From an uncultured Flavobacteriales bacterium (GTDB taxonomy: Bacteria > Bacteroidota > Bacteroidia > Flavobacteriales > Crocinitomicaceae): DNA of 56,004 nt. Shown piece after piece: positions 24,099 to 32,943 of this stretch. Where the stretch lies: positions 1 to 56,004 of the forward strand of contig CAMLHZ010000019.1 in the NCBI GenBank assembly GCA_946480085.1, written 5' to 3'. Each line of letters begins with the position of its first letter. Position 1 is the stretch's first letter. The notes beneath the pieces were generated by a model. That model was not told the origin of the DNA and made no database searches. It saw only the letters and a program-made list of their open reading frames with translations. The translations under genes and the position numbers were made by a program.

Positions 24099-25421
24099 AT
24101 GAGTTCAAATAAACGTGTCCTGATCATTACGTATTACTGGCCGCCAAGTGGTGGAGCCGGTGTACAGCGATGGGTGCGATTTGTCTCACAGTTGCGTAAC
24201 TTTGGTTGGGAACCTGTTTTGTGTATTCCGGAAGATCCGAAATACGTAGTTGAAGATCCATCATTGATAAATTCGCTTCCAGTCGATCTGGAAGTCATTC
24301 ATACACCTTTGTGGGATCCGATTAGTTTTGTTTCCAAGTTGAGAGGTGCAAATAAAAAGGAGGGTAATCAGCTTAAACTGATGCAAAAACCTGCGAAAAA
24401 TGATTGGAAAGCGAAGCTTCTATGGAAGATCCGTGGAAATTTTTTCATTCCCGATGCTAAAAAATTCTGGATCAAACCGAGTATAAAAAAGCTTTCTGTT
24501 TATTTGAAGGATCATCCTGTAGATGCCATCGTTTCAACAGGTCCGCCACATTCAGCACATTTAATTGCACTTGGATTGAAGTCTCAATTCAAGATTCCTT
24601 GGCTTGCAGATTTTCGGGATCCTTGGATCAGTATGGATTATTTGCAGGAAATGGGACTAGGGAAGAGCGCCTGGAAAAAACACGAGCGTTTGGAAAAGGA
24701 TGTTATCACTAAAGCCGATGAGGTTGTTGTGGTTGGACGAACAATGCAGCTGGAATTCATGGAAAGGTATGGACGTGAATGTGACGTGATATATAACGGT
24801 TTCAATGTTTCTAACGCTGCCGAACCAAAGAAATATGAACTGGATTCTAAGTTTACGATTGTTCACATTGGAAATCTGCTTCGCGATAGAAATTGTAGAG
24901 ACCTTTGGCAGGTAGTGAGCGAATTGATCAAAGAGAACGAAGATTTCAGATCGAAAATTCAATTGAAATTCATCGGAGAATTGGCGATAAATGTGCGAGA
25001 ATCACTTACGGAATTTGGCTTGGACGAGTATTCAACATTTATTTCCTACATACCATTCGAAGAAACACAATCGCATTTGCATCAGGCGCAGGTATTGCTA
25101 TTGCCCATTGATAGAATTTCGAACGCGGCTTTTGTGTTAACAGGTAAACTATTTGAATACATCAAATCCAAACGTCCTATCTTATTGCTTGGACCAAGCA
25201 ATGGTGATGCTGCAGATATCGTAACTAGCTGTCAGTCGGGAATGGTTTGTGATTTCGATGATCTTCCCCAATTGAGAAAAACGGTATTGGAAATGTTTGA
25301 TCGTTTCAATAAAGGAACCAATTTCATAGATCCTATTGATATCGATCGTTTTTCAACGCCAAAATTGACTGCTAAAATGGCTGAATTGCTGAGTAAGAAT
25401 CTGCCTAAAGAAAATAACTAG
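24099..25421 (+). CDS. Glycosyltransferase family 4-type protein
   Basis: The 440-residue cytoplasmic or membrane-associated enzyme starts with the GT-B nucleotide-sugar pattern YYWPPSGGAGVQRW (about 11-24), typical of GT4 enzymes of surface polysaccharide synthesis in Bacteroidota. The C-terminal half holds the second Rossmann-like domain (IVHIGNLLRDRN about 252, LLLPIDRISNAAFVLTGKLFEY about 330-350), where GT4 enzymes bind the sugar nucleotide; the lone glutamate in GKLFEY may be the first of the E-x7-E pair. Donor and acceptor are unknown. Only 5 bp separate it from alaS upstream and 3 bp from the epimerase gene downstream. Confidence 0.85.
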   Translation: MSSNKRVLIITYYWPPSGGAGVQRWVRFVSQLRNFGWEPVLCIPEDPKYVVEDPSLINSLPVDLEVIHTPLWDPISFVSKLRGANKKEGNQLKLMQKPAKNDWKAKLLWKIRGNFFIPDAKKFWIKPSIKKLSVYLKDHPVDAIVSTGPPHSAHLIALGLKSQFKIPWLADFRDPWISMDYLQEMGLGKSAWKKHERLEKDVITKADEVVVVGRTMQLEFMERYGRECDVIYNGFNVSNAAEPKKYELDSKFTIVHIGNLLRDRNCRDLWQVVSELIKENEDFRSKIQLKFIGELAINVRESLTEFGLDEYSTFISYIPFEETQSHLHQAQVLLLPIDRISNAAFVLTGKLFEYIKSKRPILLLGPSNGDAADIVTSCQSGMVCDFDDLPQLRKTVLEMFDRFNKGTNFIDPIDIDRFSTPKLTAKMAELLSKNLPKENN

Positions 25422-25424
25422 ACT

Positions 25425-26573
25425 ATGCTAAAACTGGTAACTATAATTGGTGCCCGACCACAGATGATAAAAGCGGCAGCTATTTCAAGAGCAATTCGAA
25501 CAGAATTTGCCGATCAGATAGAGGAGATTATTGTGCACACAGGTCAGCATTACGATGCAGCAATGTCGCAAGTGTTTTTTGATGAACTCGGAATTCCGAA
25601 GGAGAAATACAATCTTGGAATCGGGTCTGGAAGTCATGCAAGTCAAACTGCAAAAATGATGCTTGCCATTGAAGAAGTGTTGTTGGCTGAAAAACCAGAT
25701 GCATTAATTCTTTATGGAGATACCAACTCTACACTTGCAGCTTGCTTAACAGCCGCAAAATTGTTCATTCCAATTGTGCACATCGAAGCTGGTGTTCGCG
25801 GTTACAATAAATATTTTCCGGAAGAAGTGAATCGTTTAATAACGGATCACCTTTCGTCTTTACTTTTTGTTCCTACAATTTCCGGAATGGAATCGTTGGA
25901 GAAAGAGAATGTGAAACACCATCCGGTAACAGATGATAAAACAGACTTTAATGCTCCCGGAGTTTATTTGACTGGAGACATTATGTACGACAACACGCTT
26001 TACTTCTCGCAGGTGAGTGATGATAAAAAAGACGAGATCCGTACAAAATACAATTTGCCGGAAACGTTTGTGTTGCTTACTATGCATCGTCCAAGTAACG
26101 TGGATGATTCAGCGAATTTACATTCGGTTTTGAAAGCGGTTGAGCAAATTTCAACGGAATATGGTGTTTCGTTCGTGTTTCCTGTTCACCCAAGAACCAA
26201 AGCAATTATTGAAAACGATAGTAAGCTTTTTGAATTGATTCAACGTTTACCGATTCAGCTAATTCCACCGGTTTCGTTCATTGAAATGATCTATTTGGAG
26301 AAAACGGCGTCGTTGATTATGACCGATTCAGGAGGAGTTCAGAAAGAAGCATACTTCTTGCAAAAACCTGCTGTTATTCTTTTAGACGAAACTCCCTGGG
26401 TTGAATTAATTGAATCCGGAAATGCCATTTTGACGGGCAACAGTACCGAAAAAATTTACTCAGCGTACAAAGAGTTATCGTCAAAACAGTTACATTTCAA
26501 CCAGGATTTATATGGCGATGGAAAAGCTAGTGCATTTATCGTGACTAAGATCCTCAATCATTTCAAAGGATAA
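25425..26573 (+). CDS. wecB: UDP-N-acetylglucosamine 2-epimerase (non-hydrolysing)
   Basis: The enzyme interconverts UDP-GlcNAc and UDP-ManNAc, supplying a sugar donor for envelope glycans. The 382-residue protein has the family opening GARPQMIKAAAISRAI, GQHYDAAMSQVFFDELGIP, and HIEAGVRGYNKYFPEEVNR (about 124-142), and the later MTDSGGVQKEAYFL (about 301-314). Length matches family members (about 370-390). It sits between the glycosyltransferase and PIG-L genes with gaps of 3 and 2 bp, so it is clearly part of one operon. Confidence 0.93.
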   Translation: MLKLVTIIGARPQMIKAAAISRAIRTEFADQIEEIIVHTGQHYDAAMSQVFFDELGIPKEKYNLGIGSGSHASQTAKMMLAIEEVLLAEKPDALILYGDTNSTLAACLTAAKLFIPIVHIEAGVRGYNKYFPEEVNRLITDHLSSLLFVPTISGMESLEKENVKHHPVTDDKTDFNAPGVYLTGDIMYDNTLYFSQVSDDKKDEIRTKYNLPETFVLLTMHRPSNVDDSANLHSVLKAVEQISTEYGVSFVFPVHPRTKAIIENDSKLFELIQRLPIQLIPPVSFIEMIYLEKTASLIMTDSGGVQKEAYFLQKPAVILLDETPWVELIESGNAILTGNSTEKIYSAYKELSSKQLHFNQDLYGDGKASAFIVTKILNHFKG

Positions 26574-26575
26574 AT

Positions 26576-27214
26576 ATGTTTAACGATATTCAAAAAGTAC
26601 TGATTTTAGCACCGCATCCTGATGATGCAGAATTTGGACTTGGAGGAACACTTTCTAAACTTATCAGCTTAGGAAAAGAAATTCATGTGGCAGTGTTTAG
26701 TGATTGTGAGAAATCAACACCTCAGGGTTTTGAACCAGGAATCATTGAACAGGAATTGTATGAAAGCATGGCTTTTTTTCGAATTCCGAAAGAGCGAGTG
26801 CATATGCACCGATTTGAAGTAAGAATATTTCCAGAATTACGTCAGGAGATTTTAGAGCGAATGATCGTTCTTCGTAAAGAAATTCAACCCGATCTGATCT
26901 TTTTGCCAAGTTCCAGTGATTTGCATCAGGATCACTCAACCATTCATCAGGAGGGCATCAGAGCATTTAAACATCAGAATATTTTAGGATATGAAATGCC
27001 CTGGAACAACTTTCAATTTCAGTCGTACATGTATGTGAAGCTGGATGAAGAGCATATCAATAGAAAAGTAGAAGGTATCAATATCTACAAATCACAGGCA
27101 AGTCGACCATATAGCGCAAACGATTTCGTTCGATCATTGGCAACCATTCGTGGTATTCAGATCAATACAGCTTTTGCAGAATCTTTTGAAGTCATCAGAT
27201 ACATTCAACACTAA
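26576..27214 (+). CDS. PIG-L/LmbE-family N-deacetylase
   Basis: The 212-residue protein carries the PIG-L zinc-site motif HPDDAEFGLGGT (about 14-25) and the later DLHQDHSTIHQEG (about 122-134) with its histidines. Family members remove acetyl groups from N-acetylhexosamine conjugates such as GlcNAc-PI or GlcNAc-malate. In this operon a nucleotide sugar or a lipid-linked sugar related to ManNAc or GlcNAc is the likely substrate. It is shorter than BshB1 (about 239), and the motifs are not the bacillithiol type, so I avoid that name. The next gene, an LpxD-like acyltransferase, could re-acylate the freed amine (inference). Confidence 0.88.
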   Translation: MFNDIQKVLILAPHPDDAEFGLGGTLSKLISLGKEIHVAVFSDCEKSTPQGFEPGIIEQELYESMAFFRIPKERVHMHRFEVRIFPELRQEILERMIVLRKEIQPDLIFLPSSSDLHQDHSTIHQEGIRAFKHQNILGYEMPWNNFQFQSYMYVKLDEEHINRKVEGINIYKSQASRPYSANDFVRSLATIRGIQINTAFAESFEVIRYIQH

Positions 27215-27217
27215 GTT

Positions 27218-28138
27218 ATGGTAGCTCTTCAAACCCTTGTAGATTTTCTGGTTTCTAAAAACCATCAATTGCTTCAGGAAGGTAATTTGAAAGCGAACGT
27301 AGAAATTCGTGGTCCACGAAATGGGGATGATGCTGTCGAAGGTCAACTTACATTCTTCAATACAAAAGCCGGAGAAAGCGTTTTTGAGAAAATTCAAAAC
27401 TGTAAAGCTTCACTCATTATTTTGGATGCAGAATTGGATTTTTCAAGAGTAGAATTTCCGCATGCAGCTACAGTTGTGAAAGCTCATAATGCCAGAGCCG
27501 TGATAACAGAAGTAGGAAAATCGTTCTTTCTTTCTCAAGCTAAGATTGGAATTTCTGAAAAGGCGACTATTCATTCGTCGGTGGTTTTAGGGCAAAATTG
27601 CGCTGTTTCGTCAGGTGTAGTTATCGAAGAAAATGTACAAATTGGAAGCAACTGTATTCTTGAACCAAATGTTTACATCCAATCAAATGTGCGTATCGGG
27701 AATAATGTTCATATCAAGGCAAATACGGTAATTGGAGGCAATGGATTCGGCTATGTGAAAACAGATGCCGGGGAATATGAGCACATGCCTCATTTTGGAT
27801 CGGTGATCATTGAAGACAATGTTCATATCGGCTCGAACACGTGTATTGATCGCGGATCGCTGAGTGATACAATTCTCAAAAGAGGTTGTAAGATCGATAA
27901 CCTGGTACATATTGCTCACAATGTGATTATTGGAGAAAACGCTATGGTAATTGCAAATGCGATGGTTGCCGGAAGTGTAGAGATTGGCGCAAATAGTTGG
28001 ATTGCTCCAAGTGCGTCCATTAAAAACGGGATTACCGTTGGTGAAAATTCGGTAGTTGGAATGGCCAGTTTGGTCTTAAAAACGGTTCCCGCAAATACTA
28101 CGGTTGCTGGCGTTCCCGCAAAGCCTCTCGAGAAATAA
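27218..28138 (+). CDS. LpxD-like left-handed beta-helix N-acyltransferase
   Basis: The 306-residue protein has a uridine-binding-like N-terminal domain (about 1-105) and a hexapeptide beta-helix (about 110-300). The LpxD-type segment GGNGFGYV (about 173-180) and the catalytic histidine environment KIDNLVHIAHNVIIG (about 228-242) are present. LpxD transfers a hydroxyacyl chain to a glucosamine amine in lipid A synthesis. It is shorter than LpxD (about 340), and it sits with wecB-like and deacetylase genes, so it may acylate another amino sugar. A dedicated lipid A LpxD may lie elsewhere in the genome. Confidence 0.85.
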   Translation: MVALQTLVDFLVSKNHQLLQEGNLKANVEIRGPRNGDDAVEGQLTFFNTKAGESVFEKIQNCKASLIILDAELDFSRVEFPHAATVVKAHNARAVITEVGKSFFLSQAKIGISEKATIHSSVVLGQNCAVSSGVVIEENVQIGSNCILEPNVYIQSNVRIGNNVHIKANTVIGGNGFGYVKTDAGEYEHMPHFGSVIIEDNVHIGSNTCIDRGSLSDTILKRGCKIDNLVHIAHNVIIGENAMVIANAMVAGSVEIGANSWIAPSASIKNGITVGENSVVGMASLVLKTVPANTTVAGVPAKPLEK

Positions 28139-28212
28139 AATCACACGTCTTTTTTTTAACAAACTGAACTAAATCTGCAAAGCATTGTATCTTGTTGCAT
28201 AAAAACAGGGAC

Positions 28213-29226
28213 ATGTATAAATTCATTCTTATTCTCTTGGTTGCAATTGTAGGTTTTACGATAACCAGTATGGTGGAAATACCAAGTGCTAATGATAAGT
28301 TTAAATTCACCAATAAAAAAAGTGTTTCACCGTTTAGAATAGTTTCAACAGTTACGGATACAAAACTGTCTGTAAAGCAAAGTCAGGTAACCATTAACTT
28401 CAATTTTAGTAACGGACCTGTCGAAAATCAATTGGTTTACATGAGCATTAACGGCTTGTTGGAAAACATTGATTATACACCAGGAAAAGCCGTTACTTAT
28501 GATCTGACTCCCGGAAAATATCTTTTCAAGATTTGGGGTGGACCTGGTTTTTTAGAAATATTTTCAGATTCAATAGAGTTTAAACCACAAACCAAAAGCG
28601 AAGCCTGGGTTGATATGATAACTACACCTCAGCAAGTGGTTGCTTATAAGCCGGTTCTTTATTTTCATTCGGATAAGCAAAGAGAATTTGATCTGGATGT
28701 AATTCCAAAAGGAGAATTCATTTTTACTTATCCATCCATTGAAAAAGGATGGAAAGGCAATATAAATACAGATGGAACTTTATCAGTTAACGGTAAAAAC
28801 TATCCTTATCTCTTTTGGGAGGCAAAACAAGATTATCACTTCAAACCGTCAACAAATGGTTACCACCTAAAGAAAGACGAGTATATCGCATTCCTTGAAA
28901 AGAAATGTGATGAGCTGGGTTTTACAGCAACCGAAAGAACCGATTTCATAACCTTTTGGGGAATGAAAATGCAAAATCACGAAGAACTTTTTGTTCAGTT
29001 TTTATTCGACGATAGCTGTGACCAATTTGCAAAATTGAACTTTAAAGAACAACCCGAGGTGTTGAGACGAGTTTATATCTGTCTTTCTCCTTGGGATAAT
29101 TATTTCAGACCATATTTAAAAGACGTTCTATTTGAATCCATGCCAAAATCGTCTTATTCTGTGTTAGAATGGGGTGGATATGAATTTAAAATAGAAGAAA
29201 ACACATTTACAGCTAAAACAAATTAA
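28213..29226 (+). CDS. Exported protein of unknown family, paralogue 1 of 4 (KPVxYF...YPYLFWE domain)
   Basis: From the ATG at 28213 the protein is 337 residues. It has a hydrophobic N-terminal signal or anchor (about 4-22), a beta-rich domain of about 100 residues (similar part in the paralogues: TPGKYLFKIWGGPG), and a conserved domain of about 170 residues. The conserved domain reads: KPVLYFHSDKQREF, FTYPSIEKGWKG, NYPYLFWEA, FLEKKCDELGF, ERTDFITFWG, then VLEWGGYEF. I recall domains of the same plan in secreted proteins of other phyla (Firmicutes included), but no name or function. The next gene follows after one base (TAACATG). Confidence 0.8.
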   Translation: MYKFILILLVAIVGFTITSMVEIPSANDKFKFTNKKSVSPFRIVSTVTDTKLSVKQSQVTINFNFSNGPVENQLVYMSINGLLENIDYTPGKAVTYDLTPGKYLFKIWGGPGFLEIFSDSIEFKPQTKSEAWVDMITTPQQVVAYKPVLYFHSDKQREFDLDVIPKGEFIFTYPSIEKGWKGNINTDGTLSVNGKNYPYLFWEAKQDYHFKPSTNGYHLKKDEYIAFLEKKCDELGFTATERTDFITFWGMKMQNHEELFVQFLFDDSCDQFAKLNFKEQPEVLRRVYICLSPWDNYFRPYLKDVLFESMPKSSYSVLEWGGYEFKIEENTFTAKTN

Positions 29227-29227
29227 C

Positions 29228-30217
29228 ATGAAAGTACTATTGAGTTTTGCGTTTGCTATTGTTTGTACAGCTCTTTTTGCAAGTAGTGCTGACGATAAAG
29301 GGGAGAGAAGAATCATGCCTTTTCGGATTATAAAAACCGAGATCGATTCTAAGTTGAGTTTAAAACAAAGTCGTATTTCAATTGGTTTTAATTTTGGATC
29401 AACAGAATTTTTGGAAGGACAAACCATTTACATGAGCATTAATGGTTTGTTGGAGAATGTGCAATATGTTCCAGATCAAAAAACCACCTTCGACTTAACT
29501 CCAGGAAAGTACGTTTTCAAAATTTGGGGTGGACCAGGTTATCAGGAAATTGTAACCGATTCAATGGTATTCAAACCACAAACGGTAAGTGATGCAGAGG
29601 CGCTGATGTATCAGACAGAGATGCAAATTGAAGTTCTCAAGCCTGTACTTTACTTTCATTCTGATATCGAACGAGAATTTAGTTTGAACGTCATTCCCAC
29701 AAACGATTTCACTTTTACTTATCCAAGTATTGGAGATGGTTGGACAGGGAAAATTCATACCGACGGTTCGTTAACTGTTAACAATAAAAACTATCCGTAT
29801 TTGTTTTGGGAAGCTGGACAGAAATATGCGTTCAAACCCTCAACGAACGGTTATCATTTGAAGAAGGAACAGTATGTTGCATTCCTTGAAAAGAAATGTG
29901 ACGAGTTTGGGTTCAATTCTACGGAAAGAACCGACTTTATTACCTTCTGGGGAATGAAAATGCAGAACCATGAGGAGCTTTTTGTGCAGTTTATTTTTGA
30001 CGAAAGTTGTGACCAGTTTGGAACATTGAATTTTGAAGAACAACCGGATGTGTTGAGAAGAGTTTATATGATGATCTCGCCATGGAATTCATACTTCTCG
30101 CCTTATTTAAAAGACATTCCTTTTGAAACCATGCCGAAAGCCAACTATTCTGTTTTAGAATGGGGTGGTTACGAATTCCAGATAGAAGAAAATGCATTCA
30201 CCGCAAATTTGAAATAA
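29228..30217 (+). CDS. Exported protein of unknown family, paralogue 2 of 4
   Basis: This 329-residue protein has a signal peptide (about 1-19, VCTALFASS). It is the closest relative of paralogue 1: the stretches SLKQSRISIGFNF, TIYMSINGLLENV, YLFWEAGQKYAFKPSTNGYHLKKEQY and VLEWGGYEFQIEEN are nearly the same, so the two arose by recent duplication. It ends one base before the next gene with the same TAACATG junction, which shows that the spacer was duplicated with the gene. Function is unknown; no catalytic residues can be named, although conserved Glu/Asp/His positions (for example MQNHEELFVQF) could form a site. Confidence 0.8.
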   Translation: MKVLLSFAFAIVCTALFASSADDKGERRIMPFRIIKTEIDSKLSLKQSRISIGFNFGSTEFLEGQTIYMSINGLLENVQYVPDQKTTFDLTPGKYVFKIWGGPGYQEIVTDSMVFKPQTVSDAEALMYQTEMQIEVLKPVLYFHSDIEREFSLNVIPTNDFTFTYPSIGDGWTGKIHTDGSLTVNNKNYPYLFWEAGQKYAFKPSTNGYHLKKEQYVAFLEKKCDEFGFNSTERTDFITFWGMKMQNHEELFVQFIFDESCDQFGTLNFEEQPDVLRRVYMMISPWNSYFSPYLKDIPFETMPKANYSVLEWGGYEFQIEENAFTANLK

Positions 30218-30218
30218 C

Positions 30219-31208
30219 ATGAGATTATTACTGCTTATTAGTTTGTTGTCGCTAGGGTTACAATCTTACGCCGAAGAAGACGGAATAGAATTTCTTCCGT
30301 CTGGTCATTGGATTGTCAGCGATACTGTCAACAAAAATTTAAAACCAACGGAGGCGAAAGTTAAGTTTCGTATTCAGAATGGTGGATTCGTAAATCCAGA
30401 TTTTACGGTTATTCTTAAAACTTCTGTAAATGGAGTTTGGAAAGATATGAAGGTAGATAAGGATGCCTCATTCAGCTATAAACTGGAGCCCGGAAAATAC
30501 CGTTTCCAATTTTATGTCAACAATGCATTCCATGAAATGACCATTGAAGAAATCAATGTGCTGCCGCAGCATGATGTGTTGATTGAATTGAATTTTGCAC
30601 CAAGTCGCAATAGCGGACCAGAGATTATTGTCGACAAACCTGTTATTTATCTTTCAAGCGATGTGCCCACCGATTTTTCAATCAATGTGAAGCCAAACGG
30701 GAAGTTTACGTTTACTTATCCAGAAATTCAAGCGGGTTGGAGTGGAACTTGTGATGCAACTGGACAAATTCAGATAGATGGAAAACAATACCCTTATTTG
30801 TTTTGGGAGTCGTCACAGGAATACAAGTTCAGACAAACTACGAATGGTTACCGAGTTAGTAAAACAGGCGTACTTTCTTTTTTGGAACAACGATGTGAGG
30901 AATTGGGTTTAAGTTCAACGGAAAAAACAGATTTTATTACCTATTGGGGACCACGAATGATGCAGTTTGATGAATTGTTTGTTCAGTTTCATTTGAATGA
31001 GGATTGCAATCAGTTCGCAACGATGGAAATTACACCTCACCCTGAAAATGTAAACAGGGTTTATATAGCCATTGCGGAATGGAATTCGTCGTTCGAACCT
31101 TTTCTTACTGGCAACACCTTGCCAAAAGTGAAAAGAGGCGGTTTTACTGTAGTAGAGTGGGGTGGATTTGAATTTAGTATGGGAAATTTAATAGTTTATA
31201 ATCATTAA
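30219..31208 (+). CDS. Exported protein of unknown family, paralogue 3 of 4
   Basis: The 329-residue protein starts with a signal peptide (about 1-18, LLSLGLQSYAEE). Its N-terminal domain contains KTSVNGVWKDMK, shared with paralogue 4 rather than 1 and 2. The conserved domain is intact: KPVIYLSSDVPTDF, FTYPEIQAGWSG, QYPYLFWES, FLEQRCEELGL, KTDFITYWGPRMM, VVEWGGFEF. Pairing of 1 with 2 and 3 with 4 suggests two rounds of duplication. It is four bases from paralogue 4. Confidence 0.8.
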   Translation: MRLLLLISLLSLGLQSYAEEDGIEFLPSGHWIVSDTVNKNLKPTEAKVKFRIQNGGFVNPDFTVILKTSVNGVWKDMKVDKDASFSYKLEPGKYRFQFYVNNAFHEMTIEEINVLPQHDVLIELNFAPSRNSGPEIIVDKPVIYLSSDVPTDFSINVKPNGKFTFTYPEIQAGWSGTCDATGQIQIDGKQYPYLFWESSQEYKFRQTTNGYRVSKTGVLSFLEQRCEELGLSSTEKTDFITYWGPRMMQFDELFVQFHLNEDCNQFATMEITPHPENVNRVYIAIAEWNSSFEPFLTGNTLPKVKRGGFTVVEWGGFEFSMGNLIVYNH

Positions 31209-31212
31209 GAAA

Positions 31213-32271
31213 ATGAAGACTTTTAATATAAAAAGCCAGTTGATCGGATGTGCCTCCATATTGTTGGTTTGTACCGTTTACGCTTCATGTGTTACGAATT
31301 CTAAAACACAACCGAATAACACGGAAGAAGAACAGAAGATGAAAATGCTTCCATACCGCATTCTGAACGACACATTGAATACCGTTCATACCCCGAATCA
31401 GGGAAGAGTTCGTTTTGTAGTTGATGTGGATTATTTCGGGGATGTACAATCTATTCCAACACTTAAAACTTCCGTGAATGGTGTTTGGAAAGAGAAAACA
31501 ATTGATTCTAATCTGGGCTTTGAGTATTCAGTAGAACCTGGAAATTATCAGTTTCAATTTTACGCGGATGATGAAAAAATTGAAATTACTATTCCACGAA
31601 TTGAAGTAAAAGCACAACATGACGTGACTGTTCGTTTGAGTTTTTTTCCAAAGATCAAGCCCGATAATAATCATATAAAACTTGAAAAACCGGTTATTTA
31701 TGTTTACTCAGATGTAAATGTTCCTTTGGAAATTGGGATTAAACCGAAAGGCGAATTGGCATTCACATATCCTCAAACTACAGGTAAATGGAACGGAACT
31801 GCAACCAGCAATGGTTTCGATATCAATGGGAAGCACTATCCGTATTTGTTCTGGGAAGCCAAAATGGACATTTCAAAAAATCTGAAGTGGGGAAATGCTT
31901 CTTTTATTGCGAAAGATCAGGTGCTTTCTTATTTGGAGAAGGTTTGCGAAAAAGTCGGATTGAATGATACGGAGAGAACAGATCTTATTACCTATTGGGG
32001 GCCACGAATGATGCAGTACGAAAATATTCAGGTGTTGGCATTGACGGAAGATATTGACCAACTTTTTGGTGAATTATCTGTTTCAAATAATTCATTCATG
32101 ACGGAACGTTTTTACGTGATTTTTAAAGAAGCTAACGGAAAAACAGAACATTGGAATTTGGATGAATTAAAACCGTTCAAAAGATCTCCAAAATTTATTC
32201 TAGAGTGGGGAGGTGCAGATGTCACTGTGATAACGGAAGGTGACCGAGCGGAGTCGAGATCATCTTTTTGA
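31213..32271 (+). CDS. Lipoprotein of unknown family, paralogue 4 of 4
   Basis: The 352-residue protein begins with a lipoprotein-type signal (TVYASC, cysteine about residue 26), unlike its three paralogues. The domain order is the same: KTSVNGVWKEKT, then KPVIYVYSDVNVPLEI, FTYPQTTGKWNG, YPYLFWEAKMD, ERTDLITYWGPRMM and ILEWGGADV. The last ten residues (GDRAESRSSF) have no counterpart in the paralogues. They are encoded by a hairpin element (32239-32269) that appears to have replaced the original end of the gene and also provides the terminator of the cluster. Confidence 0.8.
   Translation: MKTFNIKSQLIGCASILLVCTVYASCVTNSKTQPNNTEEEQKMKMLPYRILNDTLNTVHTPNQGRVRFVVDVDYFGDVQSIPTLKTSVNGVWKEKTIDSNLGFEYSVEPGNYQFQFYADDEKIEITIPRIEVKAQHDVTVRLSFFPKIKPDNNHIKLEKPVIYVYSDVNVPLEIGIKPKGELAFTYPQTTGKWNGTATSNGFDINGKHYPYLFWEAKMDISKNLKWGNASFIAKDQVLSYLEKVCEKVGLNDTERTDLITYWGPRMMQYENIQVLALTEDIDQLFGELSVSNNSFMTERFYVIFKEANGKTEHWNLDELKPFKRSPKFILEWGGADVTVITEGDRAESRSSF
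32239..32269 (+). terminator. Constant-loop hairpin with T-run, overlapping the end of paralogue 4
   Basis: GGTGA (32239-32243) can pair with TCATC (32260-32264, one G-T pair). The loop holds GAGCGGAGTCGAG (32246-32258), and TTTTT follows at 32265-32269. The stop codon TGA is at 32269-32271, so the element is inside the coding end. It is terminator-like but with a short stem. Confidence 0.55.
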
Positions 32272-32327
32272 ACTTTTTCCTTCCCGCTTTCAATGATGTT
32301 ATTATCTTTAGTAAAAAATTAATTACT

Positions 32328-32759
32328 ATGAAAAAATTTATATTACCACTTCTTGTGATGACCGTTGCATTGGGTTCATGTAATATGGCGAATGAAGACG
32401 ATTACAAAAATCTTGCAACTGACATGTGTGATTGCGTAAATAAGAACGTAACTGGTTTATCACCTGAGGTTCGTGATATTTATGTGAAGTACGCTGAAGA
32501 TCCAAATCAAATGCAGACAAAAATGCAAGAGTACTACATGAATCACATGGATGCTGCTGCGAAAGATATGGCTGTAATGGAAAAAGTTGGAGAGAATATT
32601 GACAACTGTGTATCTAAGTTAGAGAAGAAATACGAAAACTTGTATACAAGTGATGATAAGAAAGTAGTTGAAGACAAAATCGTTAAGATTTTGGAAACTG
32701 AAAAAGGTTGTGAGTTGACTCACGCTTTGTTCAAGATTGCTTCTCGCGAAGGAAAATAA
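32328..32759 (+). CDS. Small lipoprotein of unknown function
   Basis: The 143-residue protein starts at the ATG at 32328, where the lipoprotein signal begins (MKKFILPLLVMTVALGSC, cysteine about residue 18); earlier in-frame codons would place a long non-signal segment in front. The mature part is mostly helical and Lys/Glu-rich, with cysteine pairs in MCDCVNKN and IDNCVSK that may form disulphides. I do not recognise the family. It lies 57 bp after the paralogue cluster and could be co-transcribed if the hairpin before it is leaky. A strong terminator follows. Confidence 0.75.
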   Translation: MKKFILPLLVMTVALGSCNMANEDDYKNLATDMCDCVNKNVTGLSPEVRDIYVKYAEDPNQMQTKMQEYYMNHMDAAAKDMAVMEKVGENIDNCVSKLEKKYENLYTSDDKKVVEDKIVKILETEKGCELTHALFKIASREGK

Positions 32760-32778
32760 TAAATCATTAAAAATAGAA

Positions 32779-32822
32779 ACGCCCCGCGGTCATCGAGCGA
32801 ATTCGAGATGCGGGGCGTTTTT
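32779..32822 (+). terminator. Intrinsic terminator with embedded constant-loop hairpin
   Basis: AACGCCCCGC (32779-32788) pairs with GCGGGGCGTT (32810-32819) and is followed by T residues to 32822. Inside the loop CATC/GATG forms a second stem around GAGCGAATTCGA, a variant of the shared loop motif. It follows the small lipoprotein gene. Confidence 0.92.
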
Positions 32823-32943
32823 CATGAAATCAAATCCAAATCAATTTACACCAATAACAGCTATTGCAATAAGATGATAGCTTTTTATAGGGTGCGGACA
32901 ATTACAAATAAAGCTGACGATTTGAGCTTCATTTTATATAAAA

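Noticed and set aside
26576..27214. Bacillithiol deacetylase BshB1
   Set aside because: Length is shorter and the motif context (HPDDAEFGLGGT and surroundings) is not the BshB1 type; no other bacillithiol gene is nearby. General PIG-L deacetylase is safer.
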